Shown here in pieces: positions 1-9,202 of a DNA stretch of 44,486 nucleotides. The notes beneath the pieces are model-generated. The model saw nothing but the letters and a program-made list of their open reading frames with translations. It was not told the DNA's origin and searched no databases. The DNA comes from an uncultured Bacillota bacterium. Lineage in GTDB: Bacteria > Bacillota_I > Bacilli_A > RFN20 > CAG-449. The stretch covers positions 1-44,486 of the forward strand of contig CAJKZK010000002.1 in NCBI GenBank assembly GCA_905204225.1, given 5' to 3'. Numbering within the stretch: position 1 is the first letter of the stretch; every line of letters begins with the position of its first letter. The translations under genes were made by a program, and so were the position numbers.

Positions 1-2637
1 CCATTTAGCACCTAATCTATTAAGTCCAGTCATAAGTCCCATCATTTGCATTTCATCACCAACATTAATTGCAATTTCTATTGGTAATAAATAATTTTCT
101 CTTATTGTTTGTTCGTTTGCCCAAGAACAAATACCATATCTATTAGTTTCTTGATCATTTAATACACCATGTTTTAAGATGACATAGACCCCTTTTGCTT
201 GAGTACCTTTTGTTTCATATCCACTTGTTATACCAGTTAAGAAGCCATCTTCACTATAATATTCAAAAGCTCTACCATTATAAGCACCTCTTAACAAATT
301 AATACCATATCCATAAATTCCAGCATACCCAACCCAAAGACATTCTTCACCAATTTGAGCCCCTAATCTTTCCATTAAATCAGTATTAAATGTTGCAGCA
401 ACAATACCATTACATGTAAATATAGTTGGATATTCACCTACACCAGATTCAAAAAATTTAGCATATCCTTCAAAAATATTATCAGTTGAATTATAACCAT
501 AAGCTTGAATAGGCCCAACCGAGCCATTTTGTTCACATGTTGTAGGAGCATTTATTCTTTCAATTAATTTAGTAGTTCTCAAACCATCACTTAATAAACT
601 AATATAATCATCATAAGTTAATTGATCTAATAATTGTGACCATAATTCATTATCGTATTCAATTAAACGATTATCTTCATATTCTCTTAAGTCAATCAAT
701 GAATAACTTGTTAAAGTTGAACCATATGTAGGATATTTAATATTATCTTTAGAAATAGTTTGGACTTTTTGATCATTATCATAACCATCTTTAACACTTA
801 TTTTAATAGTTTTATTTAAAGTACCTGACCAATTATTTCTAGTAACATATAAAGCATTTTCTCCATTTGTAGTTTTAGCATCTATTTTGTCATAAAGTAA
901 ATAATCGGTATTATCAAATTGATTAGTTATTTTATCAACACCAAAATTTTTCTTTTGCCCTTCATATTCTTGCTTAAAATTTTCATTAGCGACAGTAATG
1001 TGTTCATTTGTAGAATATTTTTTATCATCAAAAGGAATATAAATTGGATTAGAAACTAATGTAGCATCACCTTCAACATTATAATTTTTCTTCTTTAAAA
1101 TATTATTAATTGCATTATGTGCATCACTAGCAACAGTTAAATAATAATTATCTTTATTATCATTTGAACCTATTACATAAGTTTTAGCTTTATAAGAATC
1201 ATAAGAAGCAAAATATTTTTCATTAACTTTTATTTTAATATTTTCAGTTTCATTAGGTAAAAGAGATTTGGTTTTTGCAAAACCTACTAATTCAACAGAA
1301 GGTTTTTCAATTTTATTATTAATGTCATATTGAGTATATGGTTTTTGTAAATACAATTCTACAACATCTTTACCTTCTACTTTGCCAGTATTAGTTACAT
1401 CAATAGAAATTTCATATTCATCATTCTTTTTCTTTTCTATTTTATAATTAGACCATTTAAATGGTGTATATGATAAACCATATCCAAAAGGATATTTAAC
1501 AACTTTTGAATAATCAAAATCACCAACATTTTCTTTATTTAATATAGAATCTTCATATCTAGTTTCAGTATATTTATATCCATTATAAATACCTTCTTGA
1601 TAAGCAACATAATATTTATTTTCACCATTTCTATATGAAGTAACATTAGATGAATTACCATATTCAGTAGCGCCTATATTATAATAAACAGGATTTGCAG
1701 AATGTTTATAAAAGAAAGTAGTAGATAAATTTCCTGATGGATTAACTTTACCTGCTAAAACTTTGCCAATAGCAATAGTTCCAGTCGATCCAGTTGTACC
1801 ACACCAAAGAAGTGAATCTATTGAATATTCATTATTATCAACAAAATCACATTGAATTTGATTAGCTGAATTCATTAAAACAATAATCTTTTTAATTGTA
1901 CCATTATCTTTTAATTTCTTTAAATTAGTTAAAATATCTTTTTCATTATTAGATAAAGATAAATAATTATTTGAATCATCTAAAACTTCATTTTTTGACT
2001 CAAACATATCTCTATTTTCACCTGCTGATCTTGATAAAACTACAATAGCAGCATCAGCTTTATTATTTTTAGAACTTGGAAGTTCACTCCAAGGAGCATC
2101 TTTAGTTCTATAAGATTTATTTTGAGATTGGTTACCACTAAAATCTGTACCTTGCCAATATTCCTCATGACTACTATAAAAATCCCATAAATCTTTATTT
2201 ACAGTAAACCCACTTTTTTCTAAACCACTTTTTAAAGTAGTAGCTTTTTTTACAGCTTTATTATTTGCTCCACTTGAGCCACCGCCAGTATAAACAAAAT
2301 TAAAAGAATTTGCACTATAAAGACTAATAGTAGCGTTTTCTTTTAAAGGCAAAGTATTATTATCATTTTTTAACATTACTAAGCCTTCTGACATTACTTC
2401 TTCAACAATGTCTTCACTGGCTTTTCTTAAATCTTCAACATCAAAATAATTAGAATCGTAATAACTTTTAATTTCAGCATTTTCATCAATAACAACTTTT
2501 TGAACAGGAATATTAAACGCTCCATTAATCGCAGAAGCATTGTCTAAAGCAATAGAAGAACCAACAGTAATCACACCAAAAAGAATAGTAAATGTATTAG
2601 CTAAAACTTTTGATGTTATTTTAAACGCTTTATTCAT
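1..2637 (-). CDS. Circularly permuted GH3 beta-glycosidase, 3' end outside window
   Basis: Open frame of 879 codons running off the left edge, so the C-terminus is missing. It starts with a hydrophobic anchor or signal (about residues 9-27, no lipobox). The GH3 C-terminal alpha/beta domain comes first (MSEGLVMLKND near residue 70, through YPFGYGLSYTPF), then an Fn3-like beta domain (VTNTGKVEGKDVVELYL), and only then the TIM-barrel domain (KHGVLNDQETNR near the edge, matching the KHF..N.QE.NR block of GH3_N). This is the reverse of the usual GH3 order and is known from some rumen and gut Firmicute beta-glucosidases. The nucleophile Asp (SDW-type motif) would lie beyond the window. It would hydrolyse beta-linked sugars at the cell surface. 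The start overlaps the stop of the upstream membrane-protein gene by 8 bases, so they are translated together. Family certain; substrate unknown. Confidence 0.9.
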   Translation of the reverse strand, partial: MNKAFKITSKVLANTFTILFGVITVGSSIALDNASAINGAFNIPVQKVVIDENAEIKSYYDSNYFDVEDLRKASEDIVEEVMSEGLVMLKNDNNTLPLKENATISLYSANSFNFVYTGGGSSGANNKAVKKATTLKSGLEKSGFTVNKDLWDFYSSHEEYWQGTDFSGNQSQNKSYRTKDAPWSELPSSKNNKADAAIVVLSRSAGENRDMFESKNEVLDDSNNYLSLSNNEKDILTNLKKLKDNGTIKKIIVLMNSANQIQCDFVDNNEYSIDSLLWCGTTGSTGTIAIGKVLAGKVNPSGNLSTTFFYKHSANPVYYNIGATEYGNSSNVTSYRNGENKYYVAYQEGIYNGYKYTETRYEDSILNKENVGDFDYSKVVKYPFGYGLSYTPFKWSNYKIEKKKNDEYEISIDVTNTGKVEGKDVVELYLQKPYTQYDINNKIEKPSVELVGFAKTKSLLPNETENIKIKVNEKYFASYDSYKAKTYVIGSNDNKDNYYLTVASDAHNAINNILKKKNYNVEGDATLVSNPIYIPFDDKKYSTNEHITVANENFKQEYEGQKKNFGVDKITNQFDNTDYLLYDKIDAKTTNGENALYVTRNNWSGTLNKTIKISVKDGYDNDQKVQTISKDNIKYPTYGSTLTSYSLIDLREYEDNRLIEYDNELWSQLLDQLTYDDYISLLSDGLRTTKLIERINAPTTCEQNGSVGPIQAYGYNSTDNIFEGYAKFFESGVGEYPTIFTCNGIVAATFNTDLMERLGAQIGEECLWVGYAGIYGYGINLLRGAYNGRAFEYYSEDGFLTGITSGYETKGTQAKGVYVILKHGVLNDQETNRYGICSWANEQTIRENYLLPIEIAINVGDEMQMMGLMTGLNRLGAKW

Positions 2638-3088
2638 GTTTATTATCCTCCTGTAATTTATTTTGTTTTTGATAAATACTTACATTTCCTATAATTCCAC
2701 TTATTAAAAACATAAATAAAATTAAAATATATTCTTTATCCATTTCTTGAATAGCTTTCATATTAAATCCACCATAAAATACTTCAGATAAATACATGTA
2801 TGAAGCATTAATAAAAATCAAGAATGAAACAAAACTCAAAACAGTAGTGATAATACTAGCAAATTTTGATGTTTTAGAAAATAAAGATAAAACAATAAAT
2901 ACACATAATCCAACAATTGGTAAACTAAAAGCCCATGCAGAATAATAGTCTGAACCATCATATTTAATTTTATATATAATTCCACTAACAAGAGCTAATA
3001 AAGAACTAATTAAAGCAAGATAAAATCCTATTCTTTTAGAAGATATAGTTCTTTTCATATCTTCTAATACTACACTAAATTTTTCCAT
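2630..3088 (-). CDS. Four-helix membrane protein of unknown function
   Basis: A 152-residue protein with four predicted membrane helices (about residues 19-39, 51-69, 75-97 and 122-140) and a charged C-terminal tail. I do not recognise the family. The ATG at 3088 is chosen over an upstream in-frame GTG at 3097 because an AGGTG Shine-Dalgarno lies six bases before it; this leaves one base after the lipoprotein stop. It lies between a Big_2 lipoprotein gene and a GH3 gene in one operon, so a role in anchoring or assembling the surface glycosidase is possible, but that is inference from position only. Confidence 0.75.
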   Translation of the reverse strand: MEKFSVVLEDMKRTISSKRIGFYLALISSLLALVSGIIYKIKYDGSDYYSAWAFSLPIVGLCVFIVLSLFSKTSKFASIITTVLSFVSFLIFINASYMYLSEVFYGGFNMKAIQEMDKEYILILFMFLISGIIGNVSIYQKQNKLQEDNKHE

Positions 3089-3089
3089 T

Positions 3090-5075
3090 TTATTCACCTA
3101 ATCCAATAAAATGAATATTATTCATTACAATAGTTCCTAAAGCAGGTTTCTTTAATTTTAAATTAACAAATGAACCAGATAAAGTTCCATCACTAGTAAA
3201 TGTTACTTTAATAGTAAATGTTTCATTTTGTTTAATAGTAACAGTCTTAGTTTGACCTTTTTGAGTACCAATTTCATAAGTAAATTCTAAATCACTTTCA
3301 GTATTATTTGTTACATCCATTTTAAAGAAGAATTTACCATTATAAATATTTTCTCCATCTTTCGGAAGATATCTAACGTTAATTGGAGTTTTAGAAGTTA
3401 CAGCTTTACCAATAGTACCAGTAAGAGTTCCTTCATTTATAACAAATATATTTGATGTAGAAGAATTATTTTTTGTATACCAATTATTAGTAGGTGTATC
3501 TGTATCTTTACTAACATTTGCTAATGGCTCAACAGTATCTTTAATTTGATTTTCATTAGAAATAACAATTACTAAACATTCTTTACTTAATGATCCTGAA
3601 CTTACAACAACTTTTGTTGAGCCACCTTTATGAGCGGTAATAACGCCATTATCAACAGTAGCTATTTCATTATTTAAAGAAGTCCAAACAACATCTTCAG
3701 TTAATCCTTCGGTTGTTGCAATAATAGTTTCTTGAGTAACATTATTAGTTAAATCTAAAATAACATTTGTTTTTGATAATTCTAATGATTGAGAAGCAAT
3801 ATTTAAAGTTGTTTTAGCTTTCATTTCTCCACTTGTAGCAATAATATCAACATTTCCACCTTTTAATAAAGTTACAACACCATTATTAACAGTAGCTATT
3901 TGTTCATCACTTGATGTCCACATAACTTCTTCAGTATTTCCATAAACATTTAAATTAACTGTACCAGTAGATAATTGAACATCATAAGCTTTATTACTTA
4001 AATTAATTAATTTTTCACCTTCATTAATTTTAATTGCTAAAGATTTTTCTACTACAAAATCAGTGCATTTTAATGTATAAGGTCCAGACATATAATTTGA
4101 CCAATTATCACTACTACACATACTAACACTGAATGGTTTATCTTGTTCAATTGTACAACTTTCAAATTTAACATCAGTTGGTGTATTAGCTTCAATCTTT
4201 ACCATGAAGATTTCTTTTTCTTGATCAGTACCACTTGATTTAGCACCAAATCTTAAATATCCACCAACAGAACTTTCTACATTAAATGAAACATTAACAA
4301 TATCACCTGCAGTAAATCCACTAGGCATATATCTTAAGAAATGTTCTGTTGATTTAGTTGTATTATTATTTAATGTTACTTTTCCATTAGCATGATAACC
4401 AGAAATATCTTTTGCTGTAGAATAATAAAACCATTTACCAGCATTTTGATATACTTCTGCATTTTTGCCATTACTTAAAATATAATAATCTTCTGGGGCA
4501 GTAACAGTTACTTCACAAGTATCAAAAGCATCACCTTTAGCGGCTTTAATAGTAGTTTGACCTTTACTAACAGCAGTTACTAAACCATCTTCATCAACTG
4601 TAGCAACTCCTTCATTAGATGAAGTCCAAACATAACTACCACTTAAATTTTTAGAATTAGTTGCTTCTAATTGATATGTTAATTTTTCAGAAACATCTAT
4701 TATTACTGTTTTTACTGAAAGAGAAACTGTAATTTGTTCAACAGTAACTAAACATGTTGCAACTTTACTTCCAGCAGTTGCTTTAATTGTTGTTTGACCT
4801 ACTTTTTCTCCTTTAATTCTTCCAGTAGTTGAAACACTGACAATATCAGGATTTTCACTTTCCCAAGTAACACTTACTCCTTTCGGACTAGTAATTGCTT
4901 TTAAATTTTGTTCTTGACCTACTACTAATGTAGTTTCTTTTTTATTCATAATTATTGTAACATTACTAGTATTCGTATCATTAGAACAGCCAGTAAATAA
5001 CATGACAAAACATAAAAGAATTAAACTAACCAATTTTGGTAATTTTAAATTAAAACGATTTCCAATTCTAACCAT
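3090..5075 (-). CDS. Surface lipoprotein with four Big_2 domains and two beta-sandwich domains
   Basis: The signal peptide ends in the lipobox LFTGC, so it should be a membrane-anchored lipoprotein. Two bacterial Ig-like (Big_2) domains follow (WESENPDIVSVS and WTSSNEGVATVDEDG cores), then a region of about 150 residues resembling a carbohydrate-binding beta-sandwich, then two more Big_2 domains (WTSSDEQIATV, WTSLNNEIATV) and a C-terminal beta-sandwich. No catalytic motif is seen. The frame opens at 5108, but the ATG at 5075 is preferred: AGGAG sits five bases before it, and the -10 box at 5113-5118 would start the mRNA at about 5106, inside the longer version. First gene of the operon with the membrane protein and GH3. 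Probable glycan-binding or scaffold role (inference). Confidence 0.85.
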   Translation of the reverse strand: MVRIGNRFNLKLPKLVSLILLCFVMLFTGCSNDTNTSNVTIIMNKKETTLVVGQEQNLKAITSPKGVSVTWESENPDIVSVSTTGRIKGEKVGQTTIKATAGSKVATCLVTVEQITVSLSVKTVIIDVSEKLTYQLEATNSKNLSGSYVWTSSNEGVATVDEDGLVTAVSKGQTTIKAAKGDAFDTCEVTVTAPEDYYILSNGKNAEVYQNAGKWFYYSTAKDISGYHANGKVTLNNNTTKSTEHFLRYMPSGFTAGDIVNVSFNVESSVGGYLRFGAKSSGTDQEKEIFMVKIEANTPTDVKFESCTIEQDKPFSVSMCSSDNWSNYMSGPYTLKCTDFVVEKSLAIKINEGEKLINLSNKAYDVQLSTGTVNLNVYGNTEEVMWTSSDEQIATVNNGVVTLLKGGNVDIIATSGEMKAKTTLNIASQSLELSKTNVILDLTNNVTQETIIATTEGLTEDVVWTSLNNEIATVDNGVITAHKGGSTKVVVSSGSLSKECLVIVISNENQIKDTVEPLANVSKDTDTPTNNWYTKNNSSTSNIFVINEGTLTGTIGKAVTSKTPINVRYLPKDGENIYNGKFFFKMDVTNNTESDLEFTYEIGTQKGQTKTVTIKQNETFTIKVTFTSDGTLSGSFVNLKLKKPALGTIVMNNIHFIGLGE

Positions 5076-5112
5076 TTTTTCTCCTATAATCCCAACATCC
5101 CTTTTCATAATA

Positions 5113-5141
5113 ATTATATCAAATTTGTGTAAACGATTTCA
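5113..5141 (-). promoter_or_regulatory. Promoter with cre-like operator for the GH3 operon
   Basis: On the minus strand a perfect TATAAT lies at 5113-5118; the hexamer 17 bases upstream (TGAAAT, 5136-5141) is a poor -35. The box GTGTAAACGATTTCA at 5127-5141 fits the catabolite-repression cre consensus WTGNAANCGNWNNCW at all but the first position and covers the -35 and spacer, where a LacI/CcpA-type repressor would block initiation. CcpA itself is not in the window. Confidence 0.6.
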
Positions 5142-5192
5142 TTGCATTTATTTGCATAAATAATTGCATAATGTACACTGATTTAAATGCAA
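5142..5192. repeat. Three TTGCAT direct repeats and one inverted copy upstream of the GH3 promoter
   Basis: TTGCAT occurs at 5142-5147, 5152-5157 and 5164-5169 (steps of 10 and 12 bases, about one helical turn), and the inverted form ATGCAA at 5187-5192. Helically phased copies just upstream of the -35 are what an activator binding site looks like, but in AT-rich DNA chance is possible. Confidence 0.4.
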
Positions 5193-5221
5193 AAAAATAC
5201 CTAGATGTTGCTCTAGGTATT
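5191..5221 (-). terminator. Rho-independent terminator of the sigma / anti-sigma operon
   Basis: A perfect 9-bp stem (AATACCTAG at 5196-5204 with CTAGGTATT at 5213-5221), an 8-base loop and a T-run on the minus strand, 19 bases after the anti-sigma gene stop. It isolates the sigma operon from the GH3 operon. Confidence 0.85.
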
Positions 5222-5240
5222 CATAAATATAGATTTATTA

Positions 5241-6692
5241 TTAAGCTTCTTTTCTTAATTCTTCAATTAAAGCTTTTTTTCTATTTTGGATTTCTTCTTT
5301 AGCTTTTTTAATTTCTTCTCCATGTTTAGATTCGAAATCACTAAAGAATTTATCTTTATCTTCATTTAATTTCTTTTCTGTATCTGCAACTTTTTCTTCA
5401 ATTTGTTTAGTTAAATCATCAGGTAATTCATTTCTGATTTTTTGTAATGAAGCTAAACAAGTTTGAATAGCTTTTCTAGCAGTTTCAATAAAAGATAATG
5501 CAGCTTGGTGAGCAGAATCTAATGTAGCTTGGCTACTATCAAGAAGTTTATCAGCAGTATCTAAAGCTTCATTTGCTACTTTAATTTGAGCTTCAATAAC
5601 TTTATATTCTTCTCCGCCTTGCTCTTTTAATTCATCTAATTTAGCTTGTAAATCATTTACTTTCTTTCTATTTGCAAGCACTTGATCTTTATATCCACTT
5701 ACTGCTTTAGATGCTTTTGCATAAGCTGAATCTTCACTTACTAAATAATTATAAACAGCAGTATCTAAATTTGTATATGCATTAGATAAACTTTCAAAAG
5801 CTTGATCATAAAGTGATAAAATAGCTTTATAAAGAGTATTTGTTGTATCTATAGCATCTCTAACATATTGATTTTCACTTAAATTAATTTTTGATTCTTT
5901 TGCTTGGTTATAATAATATTCAAGTTGTTCAGAATAAATATCTGTTCTTTCTAATTGATATGCTGCTACTAATTTAAGTAATTGTTCATAGCTCATCTTA
6001 CTAACTTCTTCTTGAGTTAAAGTTGGATCTTGTTCCATAACAATTCTTTCTAGTTCACTTCTAGCATAACTTTCTATATTTTTTATAGTAGTGGTTATAC
6101 CATATTTATCACAAGCATCTTTAACATAAGTTGTTACTTTATCTTGTAATTCTTTAACTGCTTCTTCATCGCTTGAAATAGAAATATTAATAGAATAATT
6201 TTTAACTGATACTTCACCTTTTAATAAATATCCTGTTTCATTTTCTACTTTAACAATAATGTCTAAAGCGTCATCTAAAGATTTACCTACGATTACTTCT
6301 CCAGAAATAATCATTTTTCCATCATCATTAACTCCTCTAACAGAAACAACTTTGTTATTAGAATCAACAACTAATTCAATATTAGGATTACCACTTGTAT
6401 TTTGATCTTTTTCTAATCTAACTAAACTCTTAGTAGTAGTTTGTTTTTCTCCTAATTCAACATTAACTAATGCTTTTGGAGTAGCGTTATTTTGAGGAAT
6501 AACTAACACACATACAGTAATTGCACAAGCAGCTACTAAACCACCAGCTAAACAGCCAAATAAAACTTTCTTATTCATAAATAAACTCCTTTGCTTTGTA
6601 AATTCAATTTGTGAAGAGATTTTTGAATACATGTCAGGTACAGGAAATTTTTTTTCAAAATCAGATAAATATTTTTTTTCTTCTTTATTCAT
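5241..6692 (-). CDS. RsgI-like transmembrane anti-sigma factor with long coiled-coil outer domain
   Basis: A 483-residue single-pass protein. The short cytoplasmic N-terminus (about 40 residues) would bind the sigma factor. One membrane helix (about 42-65) follows, then a juxtamembrane domain resembling that of RsgI anti-SigI factors, including NPNIELVVDSNNKVVSV and GKSLDDAL. The Asn-Pro pair at residues 102-103 (bases 6384-6389) is in the place of the autoproteolysis site described for RsgI proteins. From about residue 200 to the end the protein is mostly charged helix, probably coiled coil, instead of the carbohydrate-binding modules of classical RsgI. The ATG at 6692 is chosen over 6710 because GAGGAGGA lies eight bases upstream; it overlaps the sigma gene stop by 8 bases. 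It probably holds the sigma factor inactive until an envelope signal arrives (inference). Confidence 0.75.
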   Translation of the reverse strand: MNKEEKKYLSDFEKKFPVPDMYSKISSQIEFTKQRSLFMNKKVLFGCLAGGLVAACAITVCVLVIPQNNATPKALVNVELGEKQTTTKSLVRLEKDQNTSGNPNIELVVDSNNKVVSVRGVNDDGKMIISGEVIVGKSLDDALDIIVKVENETGYLLKGEVSVKNYSINISISSDEEAVKELQDKVTTYVKDACDKYGITTTIKNIESYARSELERIVMEQDPTLTQEEVSKMSYEQLLKLVAAYQLERTDIYSEQLEYYYNQAKESKINLSENQYVRDAIDTTNTLYKAILSLYDQAFESLSNAYTNLDTAVYNYLVSEDSAYAKASKAVSGYKDQVLANRKKVNDLQAKLDELKEQGGEEYKVIEAQIKVANEALDTADKLLDSSQATLDSAHQAALSFIETARKAIQTCLASLQKIRNELPDDLTKQIEEKVADTEKKLNEDKDKFFSDFESKHGEEIKKAKEEIQNRKKALIEELRKEA

Positions 6693-7206
6693 ATAATTTC
6701 TCCTCCTCATAATATTTCTTTAAAATCTTCATTGCTCGATAATATTTTGCTTGAATTACACCTAAGGTTTGATTCAATTCATCGGCAATATTTTGAAAAC
6801 TATCTTCTAGAACAACTTTCTTATAAACAATTTTTGCTTCCTCCGGACTAAGCAATTTATTTAAAGTAATAGTTAATTCAAATTTAGAATAGTCTTCATT
6901 ATAAGAGGCATCTAATGGCACTTGTAAGGTTTCTTTGTTTTGCTTTCTTTTTTTATATGCATTTAATGCACAACTTTTAGCAATTGAAGCTAAATATTGT
7001 TTGAAACTACCTTTTTCTTGATAATTAGATATATCATTCATTAGTTTTATAAATGTTTCTTGCAAGACATCTTGTGAAACTTGTTCATCTCTAGTGATGT
7101 CTAAGGCAATGTAATAAACTAATCGATAATATTCTTGATACACAAGATCGAAAGCATATTTCTTTTTTAACTTCAAATCTAAGATTACCTTTTCATTGAT
7201 ACTCAT
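6685..7206 (-). CDS. ECF-type RNA polymerase sigma factor
   Basis: 173 residues, the usual size for an extracytoplasmic-function sigma factor. Region 2 spans about residues 15-90 (YQEYYRLVYYIALDITRDEQ, then DVLQETFIKLMNDI) and binds core polymerase and the -10 element; region 4 spans about 113-165 (LSPEEAKIVYKKVVLEDSF, then the helix-turn-helix IADELNQTLGVIQAKYYRA) and reads the -35. Regions 1.2 and 3 are absent. The start has a good AGGAG site at 7213-7217. The gene is translationally coupled to the downstream anti-sigma gene. The RsgI-like partner is of a type better known with SigI, so the pairing with an ECF sigma is worth noting. Target promoters are not identifiable here. Confidence 0.88.
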   Translation of the reverse strand: MSINEKVILDLKLKKKYAFDLVYQEYYRLVYYIALDITRDEQVSQDVLQETFIKLMNDISNYQEKGSFKQYLASIAKSCALNAYKKRKQNKETLQVPLDASYNEDYSKFELTITLNKLLSPEEAKIVYKKVVLEDSFQNIADELNQTLGVIQAKYYRAMKILKKYYEEEKLYE

Positions 7207-7304
7207 TTATCTCTCCTACACTTACTATAACAATCTAAACACTCAAAATTATTTTAAAAATTTAAATTTTCTATCTTTATATTAGTTTTTTTTAAAAAAT
7301 TGTC

Positions 7305-7342
7305 TATAAAAAAAGAAGATATGTAACACTTTTATCTTCTTT
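7305..7342 (-). terminator. Rho-independent terminator of the ABC exporter operon
   Basis: A 10-bp stem, AAAGAAGATA at 7312-7321 paired with TATCTTCTTT at 7333-7342, followed on the minus strand by a T-run. It begins six bases after the ABC permease stop. Confidence 0.8.
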
Positions 7343-7347
7343 GTTAC

Positions 7348-8250
7348 TTAATTTGATTTGTTTTTTCTATTTATTTGATAAAAATTAAGAACAATATATA
7401 TCGCAAGTAAAACAACAATAGAAGCAATTAAATAATAATACATCATAATTATACTTACTTTTTGATCAAAGAAATAAATATTACAATCTAAAGCATCTTT
7501 TAATGCTTCTATTCTTTCACTAGGCCAAGATAAATCATTAACTTCATTAATCGCGCTTTGCATCATATGATTTTTTATTAATGATGTACCATATGTTCCT
7601 GGTAAAAAAGATAATATTTTTCTTAAAGTTGGATTAAATGAAGAAATAGGCATATACGCTCCACATAGGAATCCATATCCTGCACTGACAATTGTTCCTA
7701 CTGCCGAAATTTGCCCTTGAGTTTTTAAAAATAAATTTAAAATCGAAGACAAAGCTGTTCCAAATAATACTAATAAGAATATATCTAACATTATTAATAA
7801 AATATCAACAAAAGTTATAAACCAGCCTATGCATGCAATATAAATAAAACAAATAATCATTGACACATAACAAACAATTAAAGTAACAATAACAGTTGAT
7901 ATATAATATCCAAACGCTAAAGTTGATTCTTTAATTGGACTAATTGTTAAATCATTTCTTGTTCCGTTAACTTTATCTTGAACCATCAATAAATTTGAGC
8001 AAAATGCCACTGTAACACATGAAACTGCTAATAAAGCAGAAGATAATTCTCCACCTACAATACCATTAATTATTAAATTAGAAGTATCTTTAGGAACAAA
8101 ATCTAATAAAGTATTTTTATAAACATTGGCTAAAAACGTTATATATAACACAAGTAAAACTGCTGGAGATATTAAAGAAGCTAAAAACATTCCTTTATCT
8201 TTAAAAAACAATTTACAATTTCTTTTAATTAACGCTAAAAGTTGTTTCAT
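7348..8250 (-). CDS. ABC-2 type transporter permease
   Basis: 300 residues with six predicted membrane helices: one near residues 20-42, a large outer loop, then a cluster from about 65 to 220, and a last helix at 268-290. This is the ABC2_membrane layout of drug and polysaccharide exporters (daunorubicin-resistance type). A conserved central stretch (GTRNDLTISPIKES) matches the coupling region where such permeases contact the ATPase. The start codon overlaps the ATPase stop as ATGA (8247-8250). The two genes form a complete half-transporter pair that probably dimerises into an efflux pump. The exported substrate is unknown; no antibiotic- or bacteriocin-related genes are adjacent. Confidence 0.85.
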   Translation of the reverse strand: MKQLLALIKRNCKLFFKDKGMFLASLISPAVLLVLYITFLANVYKNTLLDFVPKDTSNLIINGIVGGELSSALLAVSCVTVAFCSNLLMVQDKVNGTRNDLTISPIKESTLAFGYYISTVIVTLIVCYVSMIICFIYIACIGWFITFVDILLIMLDIFLLVLFGTALSSILNLFLKTQGQISAVGTIVSAGYGFLCGAYMPISSFNPTLRKILSFLPGTYGTSLIKNHMMQSAINEVNDLSWPSERIEALKDALDCNIYFFDQKVSIIMMYYYLIASIVVLLAIYIVLNFYQINRKNKSN

Positions 8251-9155
8251 TTTTCGCCTCCAAGTAATTTTTTACCTGTTACAGATAAAAATACATCATC
8301 CATCTTACCTTTTACAATCTCATAATCAGTAAATATTTCCGGGTATTTAATAATCAATTCTGTAGCAACTTTAGTATTACTTACTTCAATTCTAAATGCT
8401 TCATTAATTTTTTCATAAGGCATATTCAATTCTTTTATTACATCTTCTTTTTGATTATAGATAGTTATAAAATCTCCAGAATATTGATTTTTTAAAGAAA
8501 TAGGTGTTCCTTCTGCTACTATTTTACCTGAATCCAAAATAATAACATGATCAGCATCACTTGCTTCTTCCATATAATGAGTAGTTAAAAATACTGTCAT
8601 ATTTTTTTCTTTTTTTAAATAATCAATAGCTTTCCAAATAGTTTTTCTAGTTTGAGGATCAAGACCTGTAGTAGGTTCATCTAATATTAATATTTTAGGT
8701 TCATGGAATATTGCTCTAGCAATATCTATTCTTCTTCTTTGACCGCCCGATAATTTTTTTAAAGGTCTTTTTAGAATACTTTTTAAATCTAATAAATTAC
8801 TAATTTCTTCTAATCTTTCATTAAATTGTTTACCTGTTATATTATATAAAGCTGCTCTACATGCTAAATTATCTAAAACTGATAAGCTTAAATCTAAAGT
8901 TGAATATTGAAATACAACTCCTAAATCATTTTTAATTGACATAATATCATTATCAATATCAAATCCATTAATAATAACATCGCCTTTATCTTTATTTAAA
9001 ACACCACATATAATTCCAATTGTAGTACTTTTACCTGCTCCATTTACCCCCAAAAAAGCAAACAGTTCACCTTCTTTAACTTTAAATGATAAATCTTGAA
9101 CCGCTTTAACATTACCAAAACTTTTATATAAATGATTAATTTCAATAATATCCAT
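8247..9155 (-). CDS. ABC exporter ATP-binding protein
   Basis: 302 residues from the chosen start. Walker A GVNGAGKST, signature LSGGQRRR, Walker B ILILDEPTTGLDP and the switch His in LTTHYMEEA are all intact, as in the DrrA/CcmA-like ATPases that partner ABC-2 permeases. The C-terminal region of about 80 residues is of the kind added in this subfamily. The frame is open to 9185, but the ATG at 9155 has GAGGA six bases upstream, and a TATAAT box at 9174-9179 would place the mRNA start near 9167, so the longer form is unlikely. First gene of a two-gene operon. Confidence 0.9.
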   Translation of the reverse strand: MDIIEINHLYKSFGNVKAVQDLSFKVKEGELFAFLGVNGAGKSTTIGIICGVLNKDKGDVIINGFDIDNDIMSIKNDLGVVFQYSTLDLSLSVLDNLACRAALYNITGKQFNERLEEISNLLDLKSILKRPLKKLSGGQRRRIDIARAIFHEPKILILDEPTTGLDPQTRKTIWKAIDYLKKEKNMTVFLTTHYMEEASDADHVIILDSGKIVAEGTPISLKNQYSGDFITIYNQKEDVIKELNMPYEKINEAFRIEVSNTKVATELIIKYPEIFTDYEIVKGKMDDVFLSVTGKKLLGGEK

Positions 9156-9173
9156 TCTCTTTTCCTCAAAAAA

Positions 9174-9202
9174 ATTATATATCAACTAATTTACATAAAC
9201 AA
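9174..9202 (-). promoter_or_regulatory. Probable promoter of the ABC exporter operon
   Basis: TATAAT at 9174-9179 with TTGTTT 17 bases upstream at 9197-9202 (minus strand). It lies over the end of a decayed ATPase gene, suggesting the promoter arose in, or now uses, the relic. Confidence 0.45.
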
